Numbered from the stretch's first letter, positions 45,731 to 55,028 are shown. The stretch: DNA of 64,000 bases from Agarivorans aestuarii (GCF_019670125.1 NZ_AP023033.1:4492001-4556000), one strand, 5' to 3'. The notes: a model not told the origin generated them from the letters alone. Numbers and translations are program-made.

Positions 45731-45745
45731 GTCGCCCGGGACGAC
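45731..45745 (-). promoter_or_regulatory. GC-rich hairpin in the rpmB leader
   Basis: On the minus strand GUCGUCCCGGGCGAC folds into a 6-bp stem with a 3-base loop within the roughly 80-base leader between the predicted start and rpmB. A second short GCAU/AUGC stem follows. Such a structure could serve ribosomal-protein autoregulation, but no L28-binding motif is known to me. Confidence 0.3.
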
Positions 45746-45758
45746 AGAAAGGCCGCAT

Positions 45759-45787
45759 TTTATACAGGAAATAGAACCCTAGATCAA
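45759..45787 (-). promoter_or_regulatory. Sigma-70 promoter of rpmBG
   Basis: On the minus strand TTGATC and TATAAA are separated by exactly 17 bases, and the -10 is followed by a GC-rich discriminator (ATGCGGCC). Discriminators of this kind mark stringently controlled ribosomal promoters. It sits immediately downstream of radC, so rpmBG does not depend on radC transcription. Confidence 0.7.
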
Positions 45788-45805
45788 CTAAAAATTGAAC
45801 AAAGA

Positions 45806-46480
45806 TCAGATCCAACCGCGCTCGGCGAAAGACACAGTCTCTCCACAGCCGACTACAACATGGTCTAAAACTCGCACATCAATCAGTGCTAAGGCCTTGA
45901 TTAATTTGGTAGTAATTTGCTTATCAGCCAAACTTGGCTCTGCCACACCCGAGGGGTGATTATGGGCAAATATTACTGCAGCAGCATTTTTTTCTAATAC
46001 TCGCTGTACCACCACCCGTGGGTAAACACTGGCGGCATCAATCGTTCCGAAAAATAGCGGCGCGAATTGTACCACTCGATGCTGATTATCCAATAGCAAT
46101 ATTGCAAATACTTCACGTTGTTGGTGAGATAATTCCATAGAAAGGTAGTTTTTTGCCGATTCGGCGCTATCTAACACACTATTTTCACTAATATCGGCCA
46201 GCAAATAACGTCGACTCATTTCTATCGAAGCATGTAATTGTGCAAATTTTGCGCTACCCAAACCTTTTTCTGCACAAAACTGCTGATGATCGGCAGCTAA
46301 TACCGCTCGCAAGGAACCAAACTGAGCGAGTAAATGCTGAGCTAAACTCACTGCATCTAGTCCGGCACATCCTACTCGCAAAAAAATCGCCAGTAACTCA
46401 GCATCACTTAAACTTTGGGCACCACTATTTAATAGCTTTTCTCTCGGCCGTTGTTCGGCCGGCCAATCACAAATTGCCAT
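45806..46480 (-). CDS. radC: RadC family JAB/MPN protein
   Basis: A 224-residue RadC protein: N-terminal helix-hairpin-helix part ([20 protein letters not shown], ...[10 protein letters not shown]) and C-terminal MPN/JAB1 metalloprotease-like domain with the metal motif [14 protein letters not shown] and an upstream Glu in [13 protein letters not shown]. Despite the historical name, a DNA-repair role is doubtful, and its biochemical activity remains unsettled. The order radC-rpmB-rpmG-mutM is conserved from E. coli. It is divergent from coaBC. Confidence 0.95.
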   Translation of the reverse strand: MAICDWPAEQRPREKLLNSGAQSLSDAELLAIFLRVGCAGLDAVSLAQHLLAQFGSLRAVLAADHQQFCAEKGLGSAKFAQLHASIEMSRRYLLADISENSVLDSAESAKNYLSMELSHQQREVFAILLLDNQHRVVQFAPLFFGTIDAASVYPRVVVQRVLEKNAAAVIFAHNHPSGVAEPSLADKQITTKLIKALALIDVRVLDHVVVGCGETVSFAERGWI

Positions 46481-46611
46481 GCATTCTAATAACTAATGAA
46501 TGAATCAATAAAAACAAGCGTAGTCGAAACTGCTGGCTTGTGTATGCGGAGATCTTAAGTTTTGTGATAGGCTTGCCGATATCAAACTGAGATTATCGAA
46601 GCGGTATCAGC

Positions 46612-47820
46612 ATGTTAACGGGAAAGAAGATTCTACTCGCGATTACAGGCGGGATTGCGGCATACAAAATGCCAGAGTTGGTGCGTCGTCTAAAAGAGCA
46701 AGGCGCAGAAGTAAAAGTGGTAATGACCAAACACGCCACCCACTTTATTACTCCCTTAACGCTACAGGCAGTATCTGGCGAACCAGTAGGCTTAGAGGTA
46801 GTCGACCCAGCTCAAGAGGCATCCATGGGTCACATCGCCTACGCCAAATGGCCAGACTTAGTATTGATGGCGCCCGCTACCGCCAATAGCATTGCTAAGT
46901 TTACCCATGGTTTGGCCGACGAATTAGTAAGCACATTGATGCTAGCAACTGCCGCCCCAATTGCCATTGCGCCAGCAATGAATCAACAAATGTACCAAGC
47001 AGCTGCTACTCAGGCTAATTTAAGCCAGCTTAAGCAACGCCAAGTGCATATATGGGGCCCAGCCCAAGGCGAACAAGCCTGTGGCGATGTAGGCCCAGGT
47101 AGGATGCTTGAGCCCACTCAATTGCTCACTCACATTAAAGAGTTTTTTTCTCCCAAAGCCCCTGCGCTATTAAAAGACGTGAATGTGATGATTACCGCCG
47201 GCCCAACTCGTGAAGCGATTGATCCGGTGCGTTATATAAGCAATCACAGCTCCGGTAAAATGGGTTTTGCTTTAGCTGCTGCTGCCGAACAACTTGGCGC
47301 CAAGGTTACGGTAGTTTCCGGCCCGGTGAACTTAGGTACACCAGCAGGCGTTAATAAGGTGGCGGTTAATACTGCCCAGCAAATGCTCGACGCAACACTA
47401 AATCAAGTAGCAAGCTGTGATATTTTTATCGCTTGCGCAGCAGTAGCCGACTACCGCGTAGCCGATGTTGCTGAACAAAAAATCAAGAAAACCGATGACA
47501 GCGACGAAATGCAGTTACGTTTAGTGAAAAATCCAGATATTGTAGCCACCATTGCTGGATTAGCTAACAAACCCTTTACGGTGGGTTTTGCTGCTGAAAC
47601 ACAAGACGTAGCACATTACGCACAAGACAAAATGGCGCGAAAAAACCTAGACATGATCGCCGCCAACGACGTATCAAAGCCCGAACAAGGCTTTAATAGT
47701 GAACAAAATGCCTTATCGGTATTTTGGCCAACTGGCCATCAGCAATTAGACCTCGCTGATAAATCAGAATTGGCAAAACAATTAATGGCATTAATCGCCA
47801 GGCAGTACGCTGCACAATAA
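46612..47820 (+). CDS. coaBC: Bifunctional phosphopantothenoylcysteine decarboxylase / phosphopantothenate-cysteine ligase
   Basis: A 402-residue fusion of CoaC (1-185, FMN-dependent decarboxylase; [38 protein letters not shown]) and CoaB (190-400, CTP-dependent ligase; [41 protein letters not shown]). The enzymes carry out consecutive steps of coenzyme A synthesis; CoaD, encoded 3 kb away, performs the next. It precedes dut by 13 bases and shares an mRNA with it in most relatives. Confidence 0.97.
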   Translation: MLTGKKILLAITGGIAAYKMPELVRRLKEQGAEVKVVMTKHATHFITPLTLQAVSGEPVGLEVVDPAQEASMGHIAYAKWPDLVLMAPATANSIAKFTHGLADELVSTLMLATAAPIAIAPAMNQQMYQAAATQANLSQLKQRQVHIWGPAQGEQACGDVGPGRMLEPTQLLTHIKEFFSPKAPALLKDVNVMITAGPTREAIDPVRYISNHSSGKMGFALAAAAEQLGAKVTVVSGPVNLGTPAGVNKVAVNTAQQMLDATLNQVASCDIFIACAAVADYRVADVAEQKIKKTDDSDEMQLRLVKNPDIVATIAGLANKPFTVGFAAETQDVAHYAQDKMARKNLDMIAANDVSKPEQGFNSEQNALSVFWPTGHQQLDLADKSELAKQLMALIARQYAAQ

Positions 47821-47833
47821 TCAAAACAAAAAA

Positions 47834-48289
47834 ATGAAACAAATAGCACTAAAAATACTAGACCAAAGAATTGGCACTACTTTTCCAATGCCAGAATACG
47901 CGACACCAGGTTCAGCAGGTATGGATTTACGCGCCTGCTTAGACCAAGCCATAACATTAGCCCCCGGCCAAACCGAGCTAATTCCTACTGGCTTAGCGAT
48001 TCATATAGCCGATCCTACTCTTGCTGCCACCATTTTACCGCGTTCTGGCCTTGGCCATAAGCACGGCATTGTTCTGGGTAACCTCGTTGGACTGATCGAT
48101 TCCGACTACCAAGGGCAATTAATGGTGTCTTGTTGGAACCGCGGACAAACTACTTTTACCATCGAACCCGGCGAGCGCATCGCCCAGTTAGTATTTGTGC
48201 CTGTGGTACAAGCTAGCTTTGAGATAGTAGAAGATTTTGCCGCTAGCCAGCGTGGTGAAGGTGGATTTGGCCATTCCGGTACAAAGTAA
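47834..48289 (+). CDS. dut: Deoxyuridine 5'-triphosphate nucleotidohydrolase
   Basis: A 151-residue trimeric dUTPase that removes dUTP and supplies dUMP for thymidylate synthesis. All five motifs are visible, including AGMDLRA (motif 1), [11 protein letters not shown] (2), [11 protein letters not shown] (3), GERIAQLVF (4) and [10 protein letters not shown] (5). It lies between coaBC and slmA in the conserved order. Confidence 0.97.
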   Translation: MKQIALKILDQRIGTTFPMPEYATPGSAGMDLRACLDQAITLAPGQTELIPTGLAIHIADPTLAATILPRSGLGHKHGIVLGNLVGLIDSDYQGQLMVSCWNRGQTTFTIEPGERIAQLVFVPVVQASFEIVEDFAASQRGEGGFGHSGTK

Positions 48290-48340
48290 ACGGTTCTCAA
48301 GTAGTACGCTAATAGACTAATAAAAAGGATTACCATAACC

Positions 48341-48934
48341 ATGGCGGGAAAACCAAAAAGCAATCGCCGCGAACAAATTCTGCAGGCGCTAGCGCGCATG
48401 TTAGAGACCAGCCACGGACAACGCATCACCACTGCAAGCCTAGCCAAAGAAGTAGGCGTATCAGAAGCTGCTTTGTATCGTCACTTTCCCAGCAAAGCTA
48501 GGATGTTTGAAGGCTTAATAGAGTTTATCGAAGAAACCTTGCTATCACGCATTAATCTGATTCAGGAAGAACAAAAAGACACCTTAAATCGCTGCCAGCA
48601 CATACTCATGCTGTTACTGGGTTTTGCCGAGCGCAACCCAGGCTTAAGCCGCATTTTAACTGGCGATGCCTTACAAGGTGAGCACGAGCGTTTACGCGCC
48701 AGAGTCAGCATTTTGTTCGATAAAATTGAAGTGCAACTTAAACAAGTATTACGCGAGCGTAGGCTACGTGAAGGACAAGGCTTCTTAATTGAAGAAAACA
48801 GCCTAGCTACCTTGTTACTGGCCTATACCGAAGGACGCATTAGCCAATACGTGCGCAGTGAATTTAAGCTAGAACCTACCGCCCAATTTGACACTCACTG
48901 GGGCTTTTTAAAGCAGCAGCTAGTGCAAAGCTAA
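48341..48934 (+). CDS. slmA: Nucleoid occlusion factor SlmA
   Basis: A 197-residue TetR-fold DNA-binding protein that blocks FtsZ assembly over unsegregated chromosome. The helix-turn-helix is [20 protein letters not shown], followed by [20 protein letters not shown], and the C-terminal [19 protein letters not shown] is as in E. coli SlmA. The dut-slmA-pyrE neighbourhood is conserved, although here mscS and other genes stand between slmA and pyrE. A ribosome site (AAAAGGAT) precedes the ATG. Confidence 0.95.
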   Translation: MAGKPKSNRREQILQALARMLETSHGQRITTASLAKEVGVSEAALYRHFPSKARMFEGLIEFIEETLLSRINLIQEEQKDTLNRCQHILMLLLGFAERNPGLSRILTGDALQGEHERLRARVSILFDKIEVQLKQVLRERRLREGQGFLIEENSLATLLLAYTEGRISQYVRSEFKLEPTAQFDTHWGFLKQQLVQS

Positions 48935-48943
48935 GCGCTTAAT

Positions 48944-48970
48944 AGGCCTGCTAAATCCCCCGGCAGGCCT
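48944..48970 (+). terminator. Hairpin after slmA
   Basis: AGGCCTGC / GCAGGCCT, an 8-bp perfect stem with an 11-base loop, 10 bases after the slmA stop. Only a weak T-rich run follows (TAAACCTTTCTG), so it is a moderate terminator. Confidence 0.5.
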
Positions 48971-48998
48971 TAAACCTTTCTGTAAAAAATCTAGACAC

Positions 48999-49026
48999 TT
49001 GTTTGTAAACAAAAAGCTGCTAAATT
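48999..49026 (+). promoter_or_regulatory. Candidate promoter of the mechanosensitive channel gene
   Basis: TTGTTT and TAAATT are spaced by 16 bases, 36 bases before the ATG. The -35 is also one arm of a perfect dyad (TTGTTT-GT-AAACAA, 48999-49012), a possible operator overlapping the promoter. Confidence 0.4.
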
Positions 49027-49061
49027 TGTAGCTAATTTCACTCCATAAGAAGGCTTAACAC

Positions 49062-49892
49062 ATGGACGTATTTACCGAAGGTACCAGTTGGTTTGAGAAC
49101 AACCAAGACCTGCTAATGCAATACGCAATCAACATTGCTGCTGCTATCGCCATTTTGTTTGTTGGTATGATCGTTGCGCGCATAATGGCGTCAAGCGTAG
49201 AAAAACTAATGAACGCACGCAAATTAGACACAACAATTAGTCACTTTGTTGGCTCAATGGTTAAATACATCATCATTGCCTTTGTGATTATTGCTGCGCT
49301 ATCACGCATTGGTATTCAAACCGCGTCGTTTGTTGCCATTATTGGTGCCGCTGGTTTAGCTGTTGGTTTGGCCTTGCAAGGGTCATTGTCTAACTTTGCA
49401 GCAGGTGTACTTATTATAGGTTTCCGCCCATTCAAAGCCGGTGATTTTGTAGAGATTGCGGGTACAGCGGGCTCGGTAGCATCAGTGCAAATCTTCACCA
49501 CCGTGTTAAAAACGCCTGACAACAAACAAATTGTTGTACCAAATGGCGCGGTATTAGGCGGTAACATTGTAAACTACTCTACCCATCCTACCCGTCGTGT
49601 AGACTTGGTGGTTGGAGTTAGCTACAACGCCGATTTAGCTAAAACTAAAGCGATATTGCGCGAAGTATGTGAAGCAGATTCTCGTGTATTAAAAGATCCA
49701 GACATCACTATTGGTGTAAGCGAATTGGCCGACAGCTCAGTGAACCTAGTCGTTCGCCCATGGGTAAATAGCGCCGATTACTGGGGAGCTTACTTTGACC
49801 TAAACGAGAACATCAAAGTGGCTCTAGATAATGCTGGCATCGAAATTCCATTCCCACAAATGGATGTTCACTTGGATAAAGTAGCCAGCTAA
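49062..49892 (+). CDS. mscS: Small-conductance mechanosensitive channel, MscS family
   Basis: A 276-residue channel of the size of E. coli MscS (286). Three N-terminal helices span about 20-110, the pore-lining TM3 reading IIGAAGLAVGLALQGSLSNF with the characteristic Gly/Ala packing. The cytoplasmic beta domain begins GVLIIGFRPFKAGDFVEIAG. It opens on membrane tension to release solutes during osmotic downshock, a clear need for a marine organism. Transcribed alone between two hairpins. Confidence 0.93.
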   Translation: MDVFTEGTSWFENNQDLLMQYAINIAAAIAILFVGMIVARIMASSVEKLMNARKLDTTISHFVGSMVKYIIIAFVIIAALSRIGIQTASFVAIIGAAGLAVGLALQGSLSNFAAGVLIIGFRPFKAGDFVEIAGTAGSVASVQIFTTVLKTPDNKQIVVPNGAVLGGNIVNYSTHPTRRVDLVVGVSYNADLAKTKAILREVCEADSRVLKDPDITIGVSELADSSVNLVVRPWVNSADYWGAYFDLNENIKVALDNAGIEIPFPQMDVHLDKVAS

Positions 49893-49916
49893 AACGCTGC
49901 TTTATACCAAATAAAC

Positions 49917-49941
49917 AGCACAGCCTAGGCTGTGCTTTTTT
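49917..49941 (+). terminator. Intrinsic terminator after mscS
   Basis: AGCACAGCCTAGGCTGTGCT is a perfect 20-base palindrome followed by five more T. It serves mscS and may also act on the convergent gene at 49957. Confidence 0.85.
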
Positions 49942-49956
49942 GTGCCTTACATTTGG

Positions 49957-50412
49957 CTAAATATCATCTAACCTATGAGTGGCATGCACCATTTGCTGTT
50001 GGCGTTTTTCTTGGTGTTCAATCAAGTTAGCTAAAAACTGCCTCGCCCCTAACATGGTTAACTCATCTTTAGCTAAGCGCAATAAGCTTAAAGACTGCTC
50101 ACTAAGCTCCAAGGCCAAATTGCTCACATCATCACTGCTAATATCGGCTGGTTGACTCAGTTTAGCCATATAATCCAATAAATCTTTTTCCACGCGAATG
50201 TCGGTCCAGGTTTCTAACAACTCAGGTTTGGCCTGGCTAATAAAATCCTGTAAATGCTCGGCATTTTCTCGCTCTTGATGCTGCAGATAAGCCAGTAACA
50301 TGCGCACTCGCTCTGCATCGCTATTTAACTCCAAGCGCCGATATAGGGCCATCATTGCTTCACGGCACGATACAAAGTGCTCTAGCAGCAGTTTTAGTTG
50401 ATTAAATCGCAT
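49957..50412 (-). CDS. Helical protein of unknown function, ferritin-like four-helix outline
   Basis: A 151-residue, almost wholly alpha-helical protein without cysteines beyond one or signal peptide. Four long amphipathic helices can be drawn (FNQLKLLLEHFVSCREAMMA, AERVRMLLAYLQHQERENAE, an NLALELSEQSLSLLRLAKDE segment, and ARQFLANLIEHQEKRQQQMV). The pattern E-x-x-H in helix two (QERENAEHLQ) and helix four (EHQEKRQQQMVH) recalls metal-binding ferritin-like proteins, but the full ligand set cannot be confirmed. A consensus FNR box lies 79 bases upstream of its start, so oxygen-dependent expression is possible. No functional name is justified. Confidence 0.75.
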   Translation of the reverse strand: MRFNQLKLLLEHFVSCREAMMALYRRLELNSDAERVRMLLAYLQHQERENAEHLQDFISQAKPELLETWTDIRVEKDLLDYMAKLSQPADISSDDVSNLALELSEQSLSLLRLAKDELTMLGARQFLANLIEHQEKRQQQMVHATHRLDDI

Positions 50413-50490
50413 ATCTGCTCTCCCGTTTAACTGGTGATAATCACAGTGTAGAAGCTAGCTTTTCATCTGTTTTCGCTAAGCAATCTTGGC

Positions 50491-50504
50491 TTGATTTACA
50501 TCAA
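50491..50504. promoter_or_regulatory. Consensus FNR-type box
   Basis: TTGATTTACATCAA matches TTGAT-N4-ATCAA at every defined base. It lies between the divergent helical-protein gene and the potassium channel gene, with the box centre at 50497.5. On the plus strand a CATAGT (50525-50530) is placed as the -10 of a class II promoter would be, giving a start near 50537. The minus-strand option has a poorer -10. Confidence 0.65.
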
Positions 50505-50629
50505 AATGAACACTCAATAAACTGCATAGTTGCGAGCTATCGCAAGCTTTAATCAAGCAAGTAATTGTTAAGCAGTTCGTCAGCAAATTTGCTAAATTAT
50601 TAACTAAACCATTGAATTAGGTTAGCTAC

Positions 50630-51307
50630 ATGAAAAAGCTCATGGATTGGAGCGAAAAGAACAACTTCTACTTTCTTACCATTGCTTTGGTAGGTTACAT
50701 TTTTTTAGCCGCTTGCTTAGATCAATTCTGGCAGGGAGACGGTTTTAGGTTTTTACAAATCGCCATGGTACTGGTGCTAGCAGCTGGAGTGTGGCAGGCC
50801 AAAGGTAAGCGCTTATGGTATGTAACGGGCATCGGCTTCTTATTCACCACCTCGGTACTAGCATTTTTTAGTTATTGGTTTGAAGCTGAAGGTTTAGTGA
50901 GTTTATACCTCACCATTGTGTTCTGTTATTTGGTATTAACTACCTGGACAGCTTTGAAACAGGTGCTATTTACCGGCCATATAGATAGCAACAAAATTGT
51001 TGGTGCCATCTGTATTTTTTTGCTGATTGGCCTTGGATGGGCGCACCTCTACACCATTCTCAACTTCTGGTTAAACGAAGCGTTTAACGGCGTGCCCAAA
51101 GAGCATTGGAGCACCCAAATGACCGACTTCATCTACTTTAGCTTTGTTACGCTAACTACCCTAGGGTACGGCGAAATCACCCCTAATACGCCAATCTCCC
51201 GCTTTTTTACTTTTAGCGAAGCAGTGTTTGGCCAATTCTACATGGCAATATTGGTAGCAAGCTTAGTGGGCGCAAGAATGTCGGAGCGCGAGAGCGAACG
51301 AGACTAA
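50630..51307 (+). CDS. Potassium channel family protein
   Basis: A 225-residue inner-membrane protein with several N-terminal membrane helices (about 15-145) and a C-terminal two-helix pore module. The selectivity filter reads TLTTLGYGEITP (near residue 183), a TLGYG variant of the canonical TVGYG, followed by the inner helix FGQFYMAILVASLVGAR. There is no cytosolic RCK domain and no arginine-rich voltage sensor. It probably passes potassium in response to an unknown signal. An FNR-type box is 126 bases upstream. Confidence 0.88.
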   Translation: MKKLMDWSEKNNFYFLTIALVGYIFLAACLDQFWQGDGFRFLQIAMVLVLAAGVWQAKGKRLWYVTGIGFLFTTSVLAFFSYWFEAEGLVSLYLTIVFCYLVLTTWTALKQVLFTGHIDSNKIVGAICIFLLIGLGWAHLYTILNFWLNEAFNGVPKEHWSTQMTDFIYFSFVTLTTLGYGEITPNTPISRFFTFSEAVFGQFYMAILVASLVGARMSERESERD

Positions 51308-51316
51308 AGAAACCAA

Positions 51317-51354
51317 GGCTGCTTAGGCAGAGACTAAACAGCCTTTAAGCAGCC
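51317..51354. terminator. Hairpin between convergent genes
   Basis: GGCTGCTTA / TAAGCAGCC form a perfect 9-bp stem with a 20-base loop. No strong T-run follows on either strand, so it is a weak terminator for the channel gene or for the convergent gene at 51368. Confidence 0.4.
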
Positions 51355-51367
51355 AATAAATCAGTGG

Positions 51368-51958
51368 CTAGTTTTGTTTGGTGGCTATCATCATCGCAAC
51401 AACACGTAGCGATAATGCCACCAGCATAAGAACGCTAGGCCCGCTTACCCCCTGCGCTTTAAGCAAGGTGGTATTGTTTTGAATCACCATGGTATTGCTG
51501 GAATTAGCAGTAGTAGACGTGCTTTTAGCTAAACTTTCTAAAGAGCTTAACAGCTGTTCATAAGAGCTAACCTCACCGGCTAACATATCCATCAACTCAT
51601 AAGCTTTTTTGTCTTTAAACGGAGATTTAACCGACTCATCCTTAAGCTGTTTTGCAATCTTCTTCATCGCGCTGTTCACAGCCTCTTCTAAGCCATTCAT
51701 ATTAGCCAATTTGCTATTGGTTGATTGCTTAGCGCTAAAACGATGCTGCGGCGCAGCCTGTTTTTGTTGAGCCTTACCAAAGTGCTGCACATTACTTTTA
51801 GAGGTTTTAATGGTTTTACTTAAATGCGCTAATTTATCGGCAACCGCTTTCACTTTTTGCTCCCACTGAGCGTCGGTGTTGCGGTTTTTAATGGCGGTTA
51901 AGGCGTTTGACACGAGGATAGAGATTTGAGTTTTGGTGGCATTTAGTTCAACAGACAT
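51368..51958 (-). CDS. Putative tail-anchored protein of unknown function
   Basis: A 196-residue protein without a signal peptide. Residues 1-150 are helical and polar, rich in Lys, Ser, Ala and Gln, with a low-complexity segment near 65-85 (GKAQQKQAAPQHRFSAKQST). A Thr/Ser/Asn-rich stretch (STSTTANSSNTMVIQNNTTL) leads into one hydrophobic segment at the very C-terminus (VSGPSVLMLVALSLRVVAMM). The layout is that of a tail-anchored membrane protein. It recalls small secretion-system or toxin-like proteins, but nothing specific can be recognised. It is monocistronic and its neighbours are unrelated, so the function is open. Confidence 0.7.
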   Translation of the reverse strand: MSVELNATKTQISILVSNALTAIKNRNTDAQWEQKVKAVADKLAHLSKTIKTSKSNVQHFGKAQQKQAAPQHRFSAKQSTNSKLANMNGLEEAVNSAMKKIAKQLKDESVKSPFKDKKAYELMDMLAGEVSSYEQLLSSLESLAKSTSTTANSSNTMVIQNNTTLLKAQGVSGPSVLMLVALSLRVVAMMIATKQN

Positions 51959-52090
51959 GAGACTTCCTTAGTTCTCTGAATTACATGCAAATATCCGAAT
52001 TAATGGGGTATTAAGCCCCAAGCCACGCTACTCTATCTTTTAAAAATAAAACCATCAATACACTAATGATAATTAACGTATTTTAGGTGC

Positions 52091-52115
52091 AAAAAAAGCG
52101 ACTTAACAAAGCCGC
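52091..52115 (-). terminator. Intrinsic terminator of rph-pyrE
   Basis: On the minus strand GCGGCT / AGTCGC (one G-U pair, 6-base loop) followed by seven T, 24 bases after the pyrE stop. Confidence 0.8.
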
Positions 52116-52138
52116 CTTAGGTTTAGATATTATAAATG

Positions 52139-52783
52139 CTAAGCAATACCGTATTGCTCGCGATAAGCGCTCACTGCCTCTAGTGCAGTTTGATTATCGC
52201 CTTGTTCTTCTAAGTAAGTGATTAAATCAGCCAACTTAACAATCGAAATAACCGTAGCACTGTAATCGCGTTCAACTTCTTGAATTGCCGACAGCTCGCC
52301 TTTACCTTTCTCTTGACGATCTAAGGCAATAAGCACGCCGACTAACTCAGCGTTATGAGCATTAATAATGTCCATAGATTCACGAATCGCAGTTCCAGCA
52401 GTAATTACGTCGTCCACCAACATTACTTTGCCAGCCAACTCAGAACCAACCAAGCTGCCACCTTCGCCATGAGTTTTAGCTTCTTTTCGATTAAAGCAGT
52501 AAGGCACATCTTTACCATGGTGCTCATCTAAAGCAACCACAGTAGTGGTAGCAATAGGAATACCTTTATACGCTGGGCCAAATACCAAGTCATAATCAAT
52601 ATTTGAGTCTTGTAGCGCCGCAGCGTAAAACTTGCCTAAACGGTTTAAATCTCGGCCTGTGTTAAACAAACCCGCATTAAAGAAGTACGGGCTAGTTCGG
52701 CCAGACTTTAAGGTAAATTCGCCAAACTTTAATACGCCTTTGGCTAAAGCAAATTCAATAAACTCTCGTTGATAAGCTTTCAT
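52139..52783 (-). CDS. pyrE: Orotate phosphoribosyltransferase
   Basis: A 214-residue enzyme of pyrimidine synthesis that converts orotate and PRPP to orotidine 5'-phosphate. The PRPP-binding motif is [20 protein letters not shown], and [20 protein letters not shown] and [18 protein letters not shown] are conserved PyrE segments. It follows rph by 13 bases, as in E. coli, and is terminated by a good hairpin. Confidence 0.97.
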   Translation of the reverse strand: MKAYQREFIEFALAKGVLKFGEFTLKSGRTSPYFFNAGLFNTGRDLNRLGKFYAAALQDSNIDYDLVFGPAYKGIPIATTTVVALDEHHGKDVPYCFNRKEAKTHGEGGSLVGSELAGKVMLVDDVITAGTAIRESMDIINAHNAELVGVLIALDRQEKGKGELSAIQEVERDYSATVISIVKLADLITYLEEQGDNQTALEAVSAYREQYGIA

Positions 52784-52796
52784 TTTTCTCTCTCAA

Positions 52797-53513
52797 TTAC
52801 TTAGCTAGGGCTTCGCGCTGGGCAGCATTAATTTGGCTAATACCCTCTTTAGCAAAGGCCAGCATTTCTAATAATTCTTCGTGGCTAAACGGTGCACCCT
52901 CTGCAGTGCCTTGCACTTCAATCATGTTGCCGTCTTCACACATAACAACGTTCATATCGGTTTCGGCTACGCTGTCTTCGGTGTATTCAAGGTCACACAC
53001 TACTTTGCCATCAACCACACCTACCGATACTGCAGCAATAAGCTGCTTAAGAGGGCTAACTTTTAGTTTCTTCTGCTCCATCATCCACCAAATGGCATCT
53101 TGCAAGGCTACGCAAGCACCAGTAATAGCCGCAGTACGCGTGCCGCCATCGGCTTGAATAACATCACAATCCACTACAATGGTGTATTCGCCAAGCGCTT
53201 CTAAATCAACTGCAGCACGTAGTGAGCGACCAATTAAACGTTGGATTTCTTGAGTACGACCACTTTGCTTACCACGAGCAGCTTCACGGCCCATGCGGCT
53301 ATGGGTAGAGCGCGGCAACATGCCATATTCTGCGGTAATCCAACCTTGGCCTTTACCTTTTAAGAAACGTGGCACACCATCGTCTACCGAGGCATTACAT
53401 AGCACTTTAGTATCGCCAAACTCGACCAAAACAGAACCCTCGGCGTGCGCCGTGTAGTTTCGAGTAATAGTAATTGGACGCATTTGTTCAACAGCTCTTC
53501 CGTTCGGACGCAT
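52797..53513 (-). CDS. rph: Ribonuclease PH
   Basis: A 238-residue phosphorolytic 3'-5' exoribonuclease that trims tRNA precursors. Conserved segments include [60 protein letters not shown] and [20 protein letters not shown]. It is full length, in contrast to the frameshifted copy in E. coli K-12. It is divergent from the yicC-family gene and forms an operon with pyrE. Confidence 0.97.
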   Translation of the reverse strand: MRPNGRAVEQMRPITITRNYTAHAEGSVLVEFGDTKVLCNASVDDGVPRFLKGKGQGWITAEYGMLPRSTHSRMGREAARGKQSGRTQEIQRLIGRSLRAAVDLEALGEYTIVVDCDVIQADGGTRTAAITGACVALQDAIWWMMEQKKLKVSPLKQLIAAVSVGVVDGKVVCDLEYTEDSVAETDMNVVMCEDGNMIEVQGTAEGAPFSHEELLEMLAFAKEGISQINAAQREALAK

Positions 53514-53639
53514 GGTAATAACCCTGTAATTTAAAATTCGCGGCTATTATATAGGCTTTTATCGCACTTGGTCACGCCTAGACTGACTAAGCGCCCAATA
53601 GCCGCTATAATCGAGCAAATTTATTAAGGGCATTCAACT

Positions 53640-54500
53640 ATGATCCACAGCATGACAGGCTACGCACGCCACCAACTTAAAGGCGATTGGGGCAGTGCAA
53701 CATGGGAAATTCGCAGCGTAAACCAACGTTACCTAGAAACTTACTGGCGCATGCCAGAACAGTTTCGCTCCCTAGAGCCTGTGCTGCGTGACAAAATCCG
53801 CAAGGCCCTACAGCGCGGTAAAGTTGAATGCAACCTACGTTTTGAGGCCGACCAAGCCAGCCGCGGCGAACTGCAGTTAAATAAAGCCTTAGCCGAGCAA
53901 CTTATTCAAAATGCCGAATGGGTACAGCAGCAAGCGGGCGGGCAAATTAACCCAGTAGACATACTGCGCTGGCCTGGCGTAATGGAAACTCCCGAGCAAG
54001 ACGCCGACGCCATTAGCAAAGAGCTACTCGCAGGCTGGCAAGAAGCGCTAACGGCGTTTATCGAAAGCCGTGCCAGCGAAGGGGCAAATACCGCGGTAAT
54101 GATTACCACCCGCCTTGATAAAATTACCGAGCAAGTGGCCTTTGTACGTGAGCAAATGCCAGCCGTTATGCAATGGCAACGCGAGCGCTTAAAAACCCGC
54201 CTAGCCGATGTGATTGACGAGCTAGACCCACAGCGCATCGAGCAAGAAATGATTATGGTAGCGCAGAAAATTGATGTGGCTGAAGAGTTAGATCGCCTAG
54301 ATTCACACGTAAGCGAAACGCAAAAAATCCTTAAAAAAGGCGGCGCCTGCGGCCGACGCCTCGATTTTATGATGCAAGAGTTTAACCGCGAAGCAAACAC
54401 CCTAGCGTCTAAATCGATTAACGCCGAGATTACTCAAGCAGCTGTAGAGCTTAAAGTGCTAATCGAGCAAATGAGAGAACAGATCCAAAACCTCGAATAA
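53640..54500 (+). CDS. yicC: YicC family endoribonuclease
   Basis: A 286-residue protein of the YicC family, opening MIHSMTGYARHQLKGDWGSA and closing with KKGGACGRRLDFMMQEFNRE and ANTLASKSINAEITQAAVEL, both diagnostic. E. coli YicC is an endoribonuclease implicated in RNA decay. The position divergent from rph-pyrE is conserved in E. coli. A ribosome site (AAGGGC) lies before the ATG. Confidence 0.94.
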   Translation: MIHSMTGYARHQLKGDWGSATWEIRSVNQRYLETYWRMPEQFRSLEPVLRDKIRKALQRGKVECNLRFEADQASRGELQLNKALAEQLIQNAEWVQQQAGGQINPVDILRWPGVMETPEQDADAISKELLAGWQEALTAFIESRASEGANTAVMITTRLDKITEQVAFVREQMPAVMQWQRERLKTRLADVIDELDPQRIEQEMIMVAQKIDVAEELDRLDSHVSETQKILKKGGACGRRLDFMMQEFNREANTLASKSINAEITQAAVELKVLIEQMREQIQNLE

Positions 54501-54521
54501 ACTAATTATAGTCATAGCCTC

Positions 54522-54546
54522 AAAGCCTCTTACTCAAAGAGGCTTT
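54522..54546 (+). terminator. Hairpin after yicC
   Basis: AAAGCCTCTT / AAGAGGCTTT form a perfect 10-bp stem with a 5-base loop, 22 bases after yicC. Only scattered T follow. Confidence 0.55.
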
Positions 54547-54668
54547 GTTGCTTTCAACCTCGGCTATGCTGAGCTTTTGCAAACAATCTCGATTAAACCT
54601 TGCTCTATAGCCTAGAATCATTACAGTGTGCCTCCCTTTGCTACTTTCGGCAGTTTTCTAGGATTATT

Positions 54669-55028
54669 ATGAAAAAGACTTATCCGCTTACTCACCCCAA
54701 GCTTAAATTGGCGCGCATTGTTGAAGCCGCTAAGTATGATGCTAAAAAATATATTCGCCGCGAGAAGAACAAAACCTTGCCTGCCGGAGCCGATTTTTGG
54801 GCCTTTGACTGTAAGTACGGTCCTACCCAAGAAGAAGCTGAAGAGATCCACGTTTCACAAATTAATGCTTGCATGGATAAAGCCGAGCAGCAGCAATTGC
54901 CATCGTTTTACTTAGAGATTATGGCAAAACCTGCCAATCGCCCAGAAAGGCCAGATGTGGAAGAATCGTCAAACCTTGACGATATCATCGCTAACGCAGA
55001 GCAAGAGCTAGATAAAGACGCCGAGTAA
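54669..55028 (+). CDS. Small conserved-type protein of unknown function (DUF6172-like)
   Basis: A 119-residue basic-to-acidic protein, beginning MKKTYPLTHPKLKLARIVEA and with RREKNKTLPAGADFWAFDCK and an acidic tail. It resembles a small uncharacterised family found in gammaproteobacteria that I recall as DUF6172, with limited certainty. The ATG at 54669 has AGGA about 6 bases upstream; the frame from 54600 would add 23 residues without a ribosome site. No signal peptide or membrane segment. It lies between yicC and a shared terminator. Confidence 0.72.
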   Translation: MKKTYPLTHPKLKLARIVEAAKYDAKKYIRREKNKTLPAGADFWAFDCKYGPTQEEAEEIHVSQINACMDKAEQQQLPSFYLEIMAKPANRPERPDVEESSNLDDIIANAEQELDKDAE

